A stretch of 64,000 nucleotides of DNA from Cloacimonetes bacterium UBA6097 (GTDB taxonomy: Bacteria > Cloacimonadota > Cloacimonadia > Cloacimonadales > Cloacimonadaceae): contig DIWV01000003.1 of the NCBI GenBank assembly GCA_002435865.1, positions 42,168 through 106,167 of the forward strand, given 5' to 3'. Position numbers and translations under genes: made by a program. Positions 16,929 through 26,094 of the stretch are shown in pieces (the stretch's first letter is position 1; each line of letters opens with the position of its first letter). The notes below the pieces were generated by a model. The model was not told the DNA's origin and did not search any database. It saw nothing but the letters and a program-made list of their open reading frames with translations.

Positions 16929-19535
16929 TTAGGGAAGCTTATCCCAAAGCCCTTCATACATCTGCCATCTATTTTCTTTTTCATTCAAAATAAGCGTGAT
17001 TGTCCGTGTCTGCAAAGAAGGAATATTTTGTACTATATCCAGATACTCCGGGAGCACAAGATAATCAAAACCAGCCGGATGTGCCTGTTCATAACCCAGC
17101 ATGACAAATTTCTTTTCCAATGCGGTTAGCTTATTGGCAATCCTGATGCTGTTCTCACTGCTGTAATTACCCAAAACTGCATATTTATAATTCAGCTTTT
17201 CCAGTTCTGTAGTAACAAGTTTAAGAAAATCTTCCGCCGGCTGCCATTTGCGGTGATAGTAATCCAACTGCAAATCTATTTGGGTGACCGGCTTGCCTTC
17301 AGCAGACAGAGGTTTGAGGTAATAAACCGTTAAGCTGTCGCTGTTACGGTAGCCAATCTGGGCATAGAAATCCCCTGTTTCTGGAACAATGGTTTCAAAC
17401 AATCCGTTGCCAAGGTAATCAGGCTGCTCATTCAGAGGATAAAACTGCCCGTTATTAAGGAAACAAACCTGAATTTGCTCAGGAGCAAGAGCAATCGGCT
17501 GATTCAATTCATCATAGAAGTTAAAGACAACTTTTCTATTGGCAGAACCATCGCTTTTTTCCGTTTTATAATAGTCATTCGTGCTTAAATCAAAATACTT
17601 CCAGGTGCTGTCTGTATAAACAGAAACCACATTGGGAATGCGTGAATAATTTGCCGGTATCTGGTTTGCCCTGAAGTATGCGCAAGCCAAAATTTTATAC
17701 TGATAGCCTGTCAGGTTTTTCCGGAACAGTGCAACATCCAGCGGAATCAGACCATAAACAGCTTTCTCAGGCTTGACTTTATGCTTTTTCTGTAAAAGTT
17801 TTACAACCTGCTGGGGACTCGGCTTAAGTTCTTTTTTTACCATCATTCTTTGCGGATAAAGGTCTTCTTTTTCACTTTTAGCTCTTGAATAATAAGACAT
17901 CCACGGCAGGTTTTCATAAAATATAGTCGGATCGAGAAGATTTAATTCTTCATCACGGGGAAGTATATAGTTCCCTGATACTTTAAACCACCTATACATT
18001 CTTTCTATCAAACCTGCATCTGCCTGCCAGAGGTCTTTTTCGTCATTGTCTAAAAGAGCTGAAAACCAGCTATCAGGTAAATCCATATATAAAAAACGTC
18101 TATCGCCATCATCGCAATTTACGATAAGTTCACAATTGTAGTTCTGTGTTTGCCTGTATATCTCCAGAAAAGCCGGGTAATTATACCTGAATTTCTGCAT
18201 GACCTCCACAAACAGGCTATCATCCACAGGAGAAATTATCTCTGCCAGTTTTGCTATACCGTCATTTCTTTTCTGCCAACTGTCCTTGGCAATTTTGACA
18301 TCATCTTTCCAGCTCTGAGGCGCATCCTTGAACACCGGATTATAGTTCGGGTACTGCATAACTGCTTTAATTTCAGGAATATTGGTTTGTTTAAGGGTAA
18401 GGGTATACGATAATTCTTTTTCCTGATTGGAAGGTACAAATTGCAGGGAAGCAAGGCTGTCATTAAAAGCCATGACAAAGAAAGCGCCCTGCCCGACAGT
18501 CAGGGATTTTTCGCTGTTTTCATCAGTCTGTATGAAAGTTTGAGGCCTTAAAGAATAGTAATTATATACATCTATGGCAAGATTGCATTTGCTGACTGGT
18601 TTTCCGTCTTTATCAATAACTTTAAGTTTCAATTTTCTTGTATTTTCTCCGGCATAATATTTAATGCTGTTAATCACTGCGCCATATTCATCCTGAGCCA
18701 GAACTTCGTCATCATCAGCAGGCAAAGTACCGTCTGCAGTGATAATAACCATCTTCTTGGTAAGTCCTGTAAACCACGTCTGGTCCGGCCAGTAACCGCC
18801 GTCCGAATCGCCGCTGTAATGCCATTTACCATTGAGGAAAACCTCCACCCAGGCGTGATTATCGTTCTGGTGCGCCCACCAGGGTGTGCTGGCAGGGCGG
18901 GCTGGAATTCCCACTGTCCGGCACAAAGCCGCAAACAATATCTGCGATTCCTCGCACCTGCCATACAGGGATTTTGCCGCAACATCCAGAGGAGACTGGT
19001 CGCGTCCTGAAGTTGGTTTGTATCTTAGTAGTTCTGTACTTATCAGGCACATCTTTCTATATAGTTCCAGTGGGTCTGTTATCTCTTGTCTAATCTTCTT
19101 GAGATTCAATCCCGAAAATTCATAATCTTCGTCATAATAGTGGTCATTTTCAAATAAATACCGATAGTTGGTTATAGCTTCGTCGCTGACAGTTATTTTT
19201 GCCACATAGGAGAGGAAGAACTCATCCGGCTGCCAGATTTTTTGTTCATACATCAAATCCCTGACAGATACATAGTGTCTTAAGATGATTGAAGGGTCTG
19301 TGGCAGCCAGCCTGCCATTTTCTTCGTAACCCAGCAGAAAAGACATCAAACGGTCAGGATGCTCTTTCAGAAGCTTTTTATAGTCATGCTTGGCATAAGA
19401 AGGCAGATTCTTAAGGTTTTCAACCGCTTTTTTATGCAGTTTAACATAAAGAGTATCAGTTTGTTTCGCCTTTAAACCTGAAAATGTAAAAAACAGTAAT
19501 GTCCAAATGATTGCCAGCATTATAATTCTGCGCAT
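16929..19535 (-). CDS. Exported transglutaminase-like protein
   Basis: The 868-residue protein has a signal peptide (about 1-23), then a transglutaminase-core domain with the complete triad: Cys194 in GRCEESQ, His227 in NHAWVEV and Asp243 in SGDSDGG. A carboxypeptidase-regulatory-like beta segment follows (about 290-370), then a long alpha/beta region that recalls a second, degenerate transglutaminase-like unit, and a C-terminal thioredoxin-like stretch is possible (KYAVLGNYSSENS). Such periplasmic proteins are usually proteases or peptide-processing enzymes; the substrate is unknown. The ATG at 19533-19535 has GGAGG 7 nt upstream. Confidence 0.8.
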   Translation of the reverse strand: MRRIIMLAIIWTLLFFTFSGLKAKQTDTLYVKLHKKAVENLKNLPSYAKHDYKKLLKEHPDRLMSFLLGYEENGRLAATDPSIILRHYVSVRDLMYEQKIWQPDEFFLSYVAKITVSDEAITNYRYLFENDHYYDEDYEFSGLNLKKIRQEITDPLELYRKMCLISTELLRYKPTSGRDQSPLDVAAKSLYGRCEESQILFAALCRTVGIPARPASTPWWAHQNDNHAWVEVFLNGKWHYSGDSDGGYWPDQTWFTGLTKKMVIITADGTLPADDDEVLAQDEYGAVINSIKYYAGENTRKLKLKVIDKDGKPVSKCNLAIDVYNYYSLRPQTFIQTDENSEKSLTVGQGAFFVMAFNDSLASLQFVPSNQEKELSYTLTLKQTNIPEIKAVMQYPNYNPVFKDAPQSWKDDVKIAKDSWQKRNDGIAKLAEIISPVDDSLFVEVMQKFRYNYPAFLEIYRQTQNYNCELIVNCDDGDRRFLYMDLPDSWFSALLDNDEKDLWQADAGLIERMYRWFKVSGNYILPRDEELNLLDPTIFYENLPWMSYYSRAKSEKEDLYPQRMMVKKELKPSPQQVVKLLQKKHKVKPEKAVYGLIPLDVALFRKNLTGYQYKILACAYFRANQIPANYSRIPNVVSVYTDSTWKYFDLSTNDYYKTEKSDGSANRKVVFNFYDELNQPIALAPEQIQVCFLNNGQFYPLNEQPDYLGNGLFETIVPETGDFYAQIGYRNSDSLTVYYLKPLSAEGKPVTQIDLQLDYYHRKWQPAEDFLKLVTTELEKLNYKYAVLGNYSSENSIRIANKLTALEKKFVMLGYEQAHPAGFDYLVLPEYLDIVQNIPSLQTRTITLILNEKENRWQMYEGLWDKLP

Positions 19536-19666
19536 CAGCAGTCCTCCCCAAAAGCATCAATCCTGCACCAGCTATCATTAAGATATAGTACGGCAGGAAT
19601 CTAATTTTATTTTCTATAGAAAGTTTCCTGTCTGTCAAATTTGTCAACTACTTTCGGGATACCGAA

Positions 19667-19771
19667 ATCCTTTAACTTAATCTTAATAGCATTGCGCTAT
19701 CATTACGCTATTATTACGCTATTACTGCGCAATGATAGCGTAATGATAGCGTAATGCTTTAAAGAAAGGAT
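19667..19771. repeat. Period-11 intergenic palindrome, element 3
   Basis: A 71-bp inverted repeat (19688-19758) centred on 19723 with few mismatches, two of them G:T compatible. It reads in strict 11-bp steps: CGCTATCATTA (19695), CGCTATTATTA (19706), CGCTATTACTG (19717), CGCAATGATAG (19728), CGTAATGATAG (19739). Outer ends are ATCCTTT (19667-19673) and AAAGGAT (19765-19771). It lies in the 287-bp gap between the TPR lipoprotein gene and the transglutaminase-like gene. A small TTTCGG/CCGAAA hairpin (19652-19667) adjoins it. Confidence 0.9.
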
Positions 19772-19822
19772 AAAGACGCAGTTCTTGACAGAGAGCTGAA
19801 GAGTGATGTATATTATTGTGAT

Positions 19823-21568
19823 TTAGGGAGTAAGCGCTTCCAGGAGTTTTTGCGCCTGATCTACGAATTCCGGGTCGTCACCGGCATCTATTGCTATTTT
19901 ACAATATTCAGCAGCACGGTCAAATTCGTCTAAGGCTGCCAGGATTTTGGCAATATGCAGGGCAATTTCAGAGGGCATATTTACCAGTTGAGAGGGAATT
20001 TCCATATATTCCAGAGCGGTTTTGTAGTCCTTTTTCATAAAGTAGAGCCAGCCCAGGCTGTCCAGATAGTAGGGATTTTCGGGAGAAAGCTGCAAAGCTC
20101 TGCGGATTAATACTTCCGCTTCATCCAGGTTATATCCCTCATTAACATAGCTGTAACCCAGCCAGTTCAGCAGTAATTCATTTTCTGGATATTCATCGAT
20201 AGCTGCGCGGAGCACATCTTTGAGGTTAATGTTTCCTTTTGTCCTGCTATAATATTCTGCCAGCCACAGATAAGTGTCATAAGTGCGTCTGTCATTGTTA
20301 TAAAACCAAAGGACACAGGGTTTGGTAATTTCATCAGATACATTTGGAACATTATCAATAGTAAGCTCGTCAATCACTGCAAGAAGGTAATCTTTAACCT
20401 GAAAAGGCAGTTGTTTTTCTCTGGCAGGAGCAATCACTTGCCTGAGTATAGATTTAATCTGATTGATATCCTCAGGTTTAGGGTCTTTTTTATCTGCCAG
20501 AACAAGTTTTCTGTATTGAACGATAAACCCATCCAGCGTGCCTTTGCCGTTTAACTTTGCAATCTGGTTTAAGGCTTCAGTATAGTATTCTTTGTTAATG
20601 GAATAAAGTGCTATGAAAAAGTAAGTTAACTGTTTTTCATCAGGACTTAGTGTTAAATCCTGAAGCTTAAGTTTGCTCTGTACAAAAGCAATATCATCTT
20701 TTACGGCAAAGCCTGCCTGCAGGAGTTTGAGAATAAACTGCGGTTCGTCGGAAGCCAGGATAGAATCACTAACCGTTATAACAGACTGGAATTCATGCCT
20801 GGTCATGGCTTTGTCCAAAACTTCATTCAGTTTTGATTTTTCATCCGGCAGGTTAAATGAACTCCATAAATTATGCAGTTTTTCCGGATTATTCTGCTTG
20901 GCATATAAGCTCCACAAATAACTTGCAGCTTCGGTGGTTGTATCATATTTACGGGAATATTGCCATACGTTTTCAGCTTTGGTAGAATCAAACGACATAT
21001 ACAGGTAACCCAGTGAATTCAGGAATACAGCATCATTTTCAGCCAGCATATAGGCTTTATCCAAAAGCTCAGGCCGGGTCTTGTTTTCAAGTACCTGTTC
21101 CAGATAAAATAGTGAAGTATAAGCTCTTGCTGTTTCATATTTTTCCATGTATATGTTCAGCAAGTACCTGGCTTTGTGGTTTTCCTGATACTGGGCAAAA
21201 ACATTGTATGCCTGCTCCAGCATCAGCTTATCCATAGCTTTCCAGGCAATCAGTGAATCTACATATCCTTCAAAGTGGTTAAGCGGGATTTCTTTATTAT
21301 AAATGCGTTTGAGGATAGTATTAAAGATAGCCTTGCGGATTTCATCGGACTTGGGGTCATATCTCAGGGCAAGACGATATATATCTTCTGCTTTGGCAAA
21401 CTGGTTGTCATAATACAAAACATTGGCAGCAGAAAACAGATAAGCCGAGTATTCACTTGGTTTGGAACCATCAGGTACAGCAGGTTTATTGCGTGCACAT
21501 CCGCTTATATAAAACACAGCAAGCAGTGTAATAAACAGCAATAACAGGTAAGTTTTGGTCTGTTTCAA
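19823..21568 (-). CDS. TPR-repeat lipoprotein
   Basis: The 581-residue protein starts with a lipoprotein signal (lipobox YISGC near residue 24) and is then almost all TPR-like helical repeats. Clear units include VLYYDNQFAKAEDIYRLAL, NWLGYSYVNEGYNLDEAEVL and YLDSLGWLYFMKKDYKTALE. It is probably an envelope scaffold for protein-protein contacts. The start codon is TTG (21566-21568), accepted because the signal peptide begins exactly there and the gene lies 6 nt after the upstream stop, so translation may be coupled. It is the last gene of a long minus-strand operon. Confidence 0.85.
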   Translation of the reverse strand: MKQTKTYLLLLFITLLAVFYISGCARNKPAVPDGSKPSEYSAYLFSAANVLYYDNQFAKAEDIYRLALRYDPKSDEIRKAIFNTILKRIYNKEIPLNHFEGYVDSLIAWKAMDKLMLEQAYNVFAQYQENHKARYLLNIYMEKYETARAYTSLFYLEQVLENKTRPELLDKAYMLAENDAVFLNSLGYLYMSFDSTKAENVWQYSRKYDTTTEAASYLWSLYAKQNNPEKLHNLWSSFNLPDEKSKLNEVLDKAMTRHEFQSVITVSDSILASDEPQFILKLLQAGFAVKDDIAFVQSKLKLQDLTLSPDEKQLTYFFIALYSINKEYYTEALNQIAKLNGKGTLDGFIVQYRKLVLADKKDPKPEDINQIKSILRQVIAPAREKQLPFQVKDYLLAVIDELTIDNVPNVSDEITKPCVLWFYNNDRRTYDTYLWLAEYYSRTKGNINLKDVLRAAIDEYPENELLLNWLGYSYVNEGYNLDEAEVLIRRALQLSPENPYYLDSLGWLYFMKKDYKTALEYMEIPSQLVNMPSEIALHIAKILAALDEFDRAAEYCKIAIDAGDDPEFVDQAQKLLEALTP

Positions 21569-21574
21569 ATGAAG

Positions 21575-22669
21575 CTACTTTGTCTTAAAGGTGGCAGAAA
21601 TCTTCTGTAGTTCCAATAGAATTGGCAACTTATCTCCCGCCGGAAAATAAACAGAATTATCAACCAGATAAGCTCTTTTCTGAGTTTCATCATAAAAAGC
21701 AAAGGATTGGAAACCGCCACCAACGTCGAATTTCTTATTTATCCAGGGTCCAAAAATACGCCAGGCTTTGTATTTGCCAAAATCAAGACGTTCAGACCGC
21801 AGCTTTTTGGGATCAAACTCGTCCTCATCAAAATACTTCCAGGCTAATTCCTTGCGTTTTTCTAAAATCCAGTTCAGGTTCAAAGTATCAACCGGCATGT
21901 CTTCATAATAGACAGAAATATACTTATCGGGAAATTCGCGGGATTCACTCCTGATACGGTAAATCAGACTAAGGAAATGGTTCTTTTTATCATCGCTGAA
22001 CAGTTTGTAATTCTCCGGGATTTTGAGGGTAAAAGGATATAGATTAAAGAAATCTGCGGGAATGAGCTTGGTCTGGTATGCCTGGTATGCCAGTCTTTCA
22101 CCTAAACGATTCAGGAAAAGATTGAATAAACGGTTTGACTGCAGGATATTGATTTTGAGAAGATTTTCCAGATTGCTTCCTGCCACTACAACAACCAGTT
22201 GGTCTTTAACCCAGCGGTTTCTGGCAACGAACATTTCTGCACCTGAGTTTTGTACTCTTTGAATCATTCTCTTGTCCATGGAATTGCGTAAGTGGTTGGA
22301 AACAGCTCCTCTGGATTTTAAGGAACCCAAAAAGAGCAGGTTTTTGTATTTCATCAGATTATCAATATCCTTGATATCGCCCCTGATAATATTGAAGTAC
22401 TTCTCATTCACCACTACATACATTTCCCTTTCGAGGCTCTGCTCCATCAATTTGTGCAGATATTGCCAGGCATGATCATCGCAAAACACATAAATATCGT
22501 GGTCATTTCCCCAGGCTATGGGCTTGGAAGTATCGACAGTAGATTCATAAAGGCTGTATTTATCAGGCTTGGAAGCACTTTCACCACAAGAAGAGATGAA
22601 TAATACTAATCCTGATAAAATAGCAAGCAACAGGATTTTACTGATAGAAGTTATCAATTTGTTATTCAT
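21575..22669 (-). CDS. DUF4837-family lipoprotein
   Basis: The 364-residue protein has a lipoprotein signal (LFISSCGE, Cys near 28) followed by a domain that resembles DUF4837 proteins of Bacteroidota and relatives: WGNDHDIYVF near the start, FVARNRWVKDQLVVVVAG in the middle and PAGDKLPILLELQKI at the end. These are uncharacterised envelope proteins. Its ATG overlaps the pgsA stop codon (ATGA), so the two are translationally coupled. Confidence 0.75.
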   Translation of the reverse strand: MNNKLITSISKILLLAILSGLVLFISSCGESASKPDKYSLYESTVDTSKPIAWGNDHDIYVFCDDHAWQYLHKLMEQSLEREMYVVVNEKYFNIIRGDIKDIDNLMKYKNLLFLGSLKSRGAVSNHLRNSMDKRMIQRVQNSGAEMFVARNRWVKDQLVVVVAGSNLENLLKINILQSNRLFNLFLNRLGERLAYQAYQTKLIPADFFNLYPFTLKIPENYKLFSDDKKNHFLSLIYRIRSESREFPDKYISVYYEDMPVDTLNLNWILEKRKELAWKYFDEDEFDPKKLRSERLDFGKYKAWRIFGPWINKKFDVGGGFQSFAFYDETQKRAYLVDNSVYFPAGDKLPILLELQKISATFKTK

Positions 22670-23247
22670 AAACTACCTTCTTTCGCTGTTAAAGGTTTGG
22701 CTTTGTTTTTATCAATATACAGATAATTTATTCCGCTTAACACGGTTACCAAAGCTACAATCCAAAACCAGACTTTACTGCCTAAAATTATATGTACCGG
22801 AGTGTAGCCAATCGCCCAAAAGCCCAGGCATAAGATTATACCCACCATTTGCAGAACTGTTTTTAACTTGCCCCATTTGTCTGCTGCCACAACAATCTGT
22901 CTGCGGATATAGATTTCACGCATAATAGTAACCGCAATTTCTCTGATTGAAATAACGGCAAAGATAAACCAATGCAGCTTAAAAGGAGCAGACCAGGTTA
23001 ATGCAGCCAAAGCTGCCAGCACGATGATTTTATCTGCCAGTGGATCCCAGATCTTGCCAAAGTTAGTGATTATATTATGCCTGCGGGCAATCAAACCATC
23101 CAGCCAGTCTGTAATGGCAGCTACTACAAAGATTATCCAGGCCCAGTACAGAGCTGTTTGTGTATGGACAAACATTGCCAGAATAAGGAATACTGGCGTA
23201 AGTAAAATCCTGAAGATTGTAAGGGCATTAGGCACAAATCTAATCAT
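22666..23247 (-). CDS. pgsA: CDP-alcohol phosphatidyltransferase, phosphatidylglycerophosphate synthase
   Basis: The 193-residue membrane enzyme joins CDP-diacylglycerol and glycerol-3-phosphate in acidic phospholipid synthesis. The full family motif is present: Asp47, Asp50-Gly51, Ala54-Arg55, Gly64, Asp68 and Asp72 in DWLDGLIARR followed by GKIWDPLADK. The N-terminal VPNALTIFRILLTP is typical of PgsA. Five or six membrane segments are expected. It overlaps the ftsX-like gene by 8 nt and the DUF4837 gene by 4 nt. Confidence 0.92.
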   Translation of the reverse strand: MIRFVPNALTIFRILLTPVFLILAMFVHTQTALYWAWIIFVVAAITDWLDGLIARRHNIITNFGKIWDPLADKIIVLAALAALTWSAPFKLHWFIFAVISIREIAVTIMREIYIRRQIVVAADKWGKLKTVLQMVGIILCLGFWAIGYTPVHIILGSKVWFWIVALVTVLSGINYLYIDKNKAKPLTAKEGSL

Positions 23248-24058
23248 TTTCTTCCTTGATGGACGGTAACTCGTGGCTGTATTTTACCACAAAAGGATAA
23301 GCTGTAAAAGTAGCCGCCAGTACAACTGCAAGTTCAATCAGGAAAAAATAGGCATCAATGCTGTACAGGAGCATATCATTGTAGTAGAAAAACTGGTATG
23401 CAAAGAAACTGATTCCGATAGACGTTAACCATAGCACAAGTGAATTGCCCCAGAAATGGTCATGCAGTACTTTCCCTTCGGTTTGTTTGGTTTTAATAAG
23501 GTGTTTAATCCTTGCCAGATGATGCTCATAATGCAGTCTTTTAAGCAGGAATACAAGGTAAATCACAATTCCGATAAAACCTATCAGTATCCAGCGTATT
23601 TGGTTAAGCTGGTCAATTCTTTTAAAAGATAAATCCCATATATCATTTTGGTATTCAATCATCATCCTGTCTATTTGCGGGTTTTTATCCAGCTTATCTT
23701 TGAGGATAAGTTTTTGCAGCCTGGCTTTTGAGCTGCCTTTCAGATAGATTATCATCATATCGGGCAGAGTTCTTTCCTGGAGGATATCTTCCGCACCGCT
23801 CAAGCCATATTTCTTAATCATTTCATCAGCTGATTCGGCACTGGTTTTATAGACAATTTTCTCAATGAATTTATACTGCTTAAAGTCTTCCTGGATTTCG
23901 GTCATAAGTTTTTTATCCCAGGAATAAACCATTAACGGATAACTGGATAACTGCTGATACTGATACTGAATCTGGCTTTGCATCAGATACTCTACAATTG
24001 TCCAGCCCAAAATCAACAGCACTGCTGTCAGAATTAATATTATAAATTGCTTCCTCAT
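23240..24058 (-). CDS. Divergent FtsX-like membrane protein
   Basis: The 272-residue protein has the FtsX layout: one helix near 7-26, an extracytoplasmic domain of about 110 residues, then helices near 152-172, 205-225 and 235-258. The outer domain carries the family-like run KKYGLSGAEDILQERTLPDM followed by MIIYLKG, where FtsX has a similar element before its LP-turn. FtsX works with the ATPase FtsE in septal hydrolase activation, but no ftsE is in this window, and the helices are only weakly similar. It is transcribed between a methyltransferase gene and pgsA. Another small permease-like protein remains possible. Confidence 0.5.
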   Translation of the reverse strand: MRKQFIILILTAVLLILGWTIVEYLMQSQIQYQYQQLSSYPLMVYSWDKKLMTEIQEDFKQYKFIEKIVYKTSAESADEMIKKYGLSGAEDILQERTLPDMMIIYLKGSSKARLQKLILKDKLDKNPQIDRMMIEYQNDIWDLSFKRIDQLNQIRWILIGFIGIVIYLVFLLKRLHYEHHLARIKHLIKTKQTEGKVLHDHFWGNSLVLWLTSIGISFFAYQFFYYNDMLLYSIDAYFFLIELAVVLAATFTAYPFVVKYSHELPSIKEEND

Positions 24059-24078
24059 AGACTTACCTCATAAACTTC

Positions 24079-24717
24079 TTACCAGTGATTCGATTCCTGC
24101 TTACGTCTGATTTTGGCAATAAAGCACAATGGATTTTCCTCTGCTTCAAAGAGCCTGCCCACTTCCAGTTCCATCTTCGCAAGTTCTCTTGCCAGTTCTG
24201 CTTTCCGTTGCTGTGGATAGATTATCCAGGCTGAACCTTCGGGACTTAAGCACCAATCAACACATGCCAGAATATCAGACATTGTGCAGGTAATTTCCTG
24301 TCTGCTTAATGCTCTTGTTTTATCAGGACTTATATTTCCCGCTCCTGCTTTTACCCAGGGTGGGTTACTGAATATCAATTCATATCCCTGGAACTTCAGC
24401 AAGGTTTTATATTCTCTTAAATCACCTGAAATAAATGAACACTTCAATCTCAACCTGGCATTATTCAAATCAGCAAGATCAGATAATTCTTTCTGAAGTT
24501 CAATTCCTGTCATCTGCCAGTTTGGTCTCTGCAAAGCCAGCATAAAGCTGATAATCCCATTTCCTGAACCAAGTTCCAGAGCATTCAAGCTGCCCTGCCG
24601 GGTATTACCAATAATCGTGTTTTGTAAATAATCTGCAGCATCTGTAACGGGATGACCCTCAGCAAGCTGTTCTATCTCAATATTGGTAAAAGGCAATTTA
24701 ACTTTTATGCTGTTCAT
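24079..24717 (-). CDS. TrmN6-like SAM-dependent methyltransferase
   Basis: The 212-residue protein is a class I methyltransferase: ELGSGNGIISFML (SAM motif I), TGIELQKEL (motif II), GDLREY, and the N6-adenine signature NPPW (in IFSNPPWVKAG). The whole resembles YfiC/TrmN6, which methylates A37 of tRNA1(Val); YfiC has NPPY or NPPF at this place, so W is a mild variant. Other small-molecule or rRNA substrates cannot be excluded. It lies 2 nt downstream of nadA. Confidence 0.75.
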   Translation of the reverse strand: MNSIKVKLPFTNIEIEQLAEGHPVTDAADYLQNTIIGNTRQGSLNALELGSGNGIISFMLALQRPNWQMTGIELQKELSDLADLNNARLRLKCSFISGDLREYKTLLKFQGYELIFSNPPWVKAGAGNISPDKTRALSRQEITCTMSDILACVDWCLSPEGSAWIIYPQQRKAELARELAKMELEVGRLFEAEENPLCFIAKIRRKQESNHW

Positions 24718-24719
24718 TA

Positions 24720-25640
24720 TCAGGAGATAGCAAGCATCTTCTCCAGAGAGCGCAGGGCTTTTGCTGCTGTTTTAGGTTCCACTTTTATCTCATGTTGTTC
24801 TTTCTGCAATGCTTCCAGAACATGATGCAGTTCTGTCTTTTTCATATTTCTGCAGAAGGCAGATTTATTAAGTGGGAGTATGCTTTTCTCAGGATATCTG
24901 GCATTGAGCAGATCCACTAATCCGGTCTCAGTGCCGATTATCAGTTTATCATGGTCTTCAGCATATTTCATCATTCCGCTGGTGGACATCACAAGGTCTG
25001 CCTTGGTTACGATTTCCCAGTCGCATTCAGGATGCGCAAGAAAGGTATGATCGGGATATTTGGAACGGGCATCAGCAACATTCTGCAGGGTAAAACCCCA
25101 AAAATGAACAGGACAATATCCCTGCCAGACAGTTACTTTACGGCTGGTTTGCGAAGCAGCCCAGGTTCCCAGGTTTTCATCAGGAACAAATAATATCTCT
25201 TTATCTTCCGGAACTGACTGCATTACTTTCACAGCATTGGAGGAAGTGCAGCAGATATCACTTTCTGCTTTTACTTCCACGCTGGAATTAACATAGCATA
25301 TTACTACCGCTCCCGGATGTTCTTTTTTAAAAGCTTTGAGCTGATAATCAGTTATCATATCCGCCATGGGACATCCTGCATCTTCAACAGGTAGAAGTAC
25401 TTTGGCTTTGGGATTTAATATAGCTGCTGTTTCTGCCATAAACTGGACTCCGCAAAACACTATCAATTGAGCTTCAGCTTCTTTTGCTTGTATGGAAAGC
25501 TGTAAAGAATCACCGGTAAAATCAGCTATATCCTGAATTGCCACTGCCTGGTAGTTATGAGCCAGGATTATGGCATTCTTTTCTTTTTTTAAAGCTAAAA
25601 TCTGTTGTTGTATTTCGTTATATTCCAAAGCATTCCCCAT
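24720..25640 (-). CDS. nadA: Quinolinate synthase A
   Basis: NadA condenses iminoaspartate with dihydroxyacetone phosphate to quinolinate in NAD synthesis, using a 4Fe-4S cluster. Visible motifs are AHNYQAVAIQDIADFTGDSL, VFCGVQFMAETA, PVEDAGCPMADM, a Cys in WQGYCPVHFWG, HPECDWE, TSGM, GTETGL and FCRNMKKT. I start it at the ATG at 25638-25640 (306 residues): the longer frame to 25700 would read 46 nt back into dut and adds residues foreign to the family. No nadB or nadC is nearby. Confidence 0.92.
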   Translation of the reverse strand: MGNALEYNEIQQQILALKKEKNAIILAHNYQAVAIQDIADFTGDSLQLSIQAKEAEAQLIVFCGVQFMAETAAILNPKAKVLLPVEDAGCPMADMITDYQLKAFKKEHPGAVVICYVNSSVEVKAESDICCTSSNAVKVMQSVPEDKEILFVPDENLGTWAASQTSRKVTVWQGYCPVHFWGFTLQNVADARSKYPDHTFLAHPECDWEIVTKADLVMSTSGMMKYAEDHDKLIIGTETGLVDLLNARYPEKSILPLNKSAFCRNMKKTELHHVLEALQKEQHEIKVEPKTAAKALRSLEKMLAIS

Positions 25641-25653
25641 TATTAGACAAATG

Positions 25654-26091
25654 TTAGTAGCCTGTGTGCCCGAAACCGCCGGCTTCACGGCCGGTTTCAT
25701 CCAGAGTTTCCACTTCCAGAAGTTCTGTAACCGGAACTTCTGAAATAATCATCTGGGCAATCCGCATACCTTTTGAAATTGTAAAGCTTTCATTACCTGC
25801 ATTAAACAGGATAACCTTAATCTCTCCGCGATAATCTGCATCAACCGTACCGGGACTGTTCAAAATCCCGATTCCATGCTTAACAGCCAGACCGCTTCTG
25901 GGACGAACCTGCGCTTCATATCCAATCGGTAAAGCTATAGCAATTCCGGTTGGAACAGAATATCTGCCAAGAGGAGGAATAATAATGTCCTCATTTATAT
26001 CAGCTGCCAAATCATAACCGGCAGAGTGAGATGTCATAAGCTGTGGTGTCTGAGCAGTAGCAGACAACTTTTTGAAGCGGATAGTGAGCAT
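25654..26091 (-). CDS. dut: dUTP diphosphatase
   Basis: The 145-residue trimeric dUTPase hydrolyses dUTP to dUMP. All five motifs are present: AGYDLAA, RPRSGLA, GTVDADYRGEI, GMRIAQMII and the C-terminal GREAGGFGHTGY. Length is standard. It starts 3 nt after ispA and ends 13 nt before nadA. Confidence 0.95.
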   Translation of the reverse strand: MLTIRFKKLSATAQTPQLMTSHSAGYDLAADINEDIIIPPLGRYSVPTGIAIALPIGYEAQVRPRSGLAVKHGIGILNSPGTVDADYRGEIKVILFNAGNESFTISKGMRIAQMIISEVPVTELLEVETLDETGREAGGFGHTGY

Positions 26092-26094
26092 AGT

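Noticed and set aside
18674..19125. Several overlapping open frames on both strands within the transglutaminase gene
   Set aside because: They are shadows in a GC-richer stretch that encodes the catalytic core of the real gene.
25641..25700. Longer N-terminus for NadA
   Set aside because: It would overlap dut and adds residues absent from the family; the ATG at 25640 is better.
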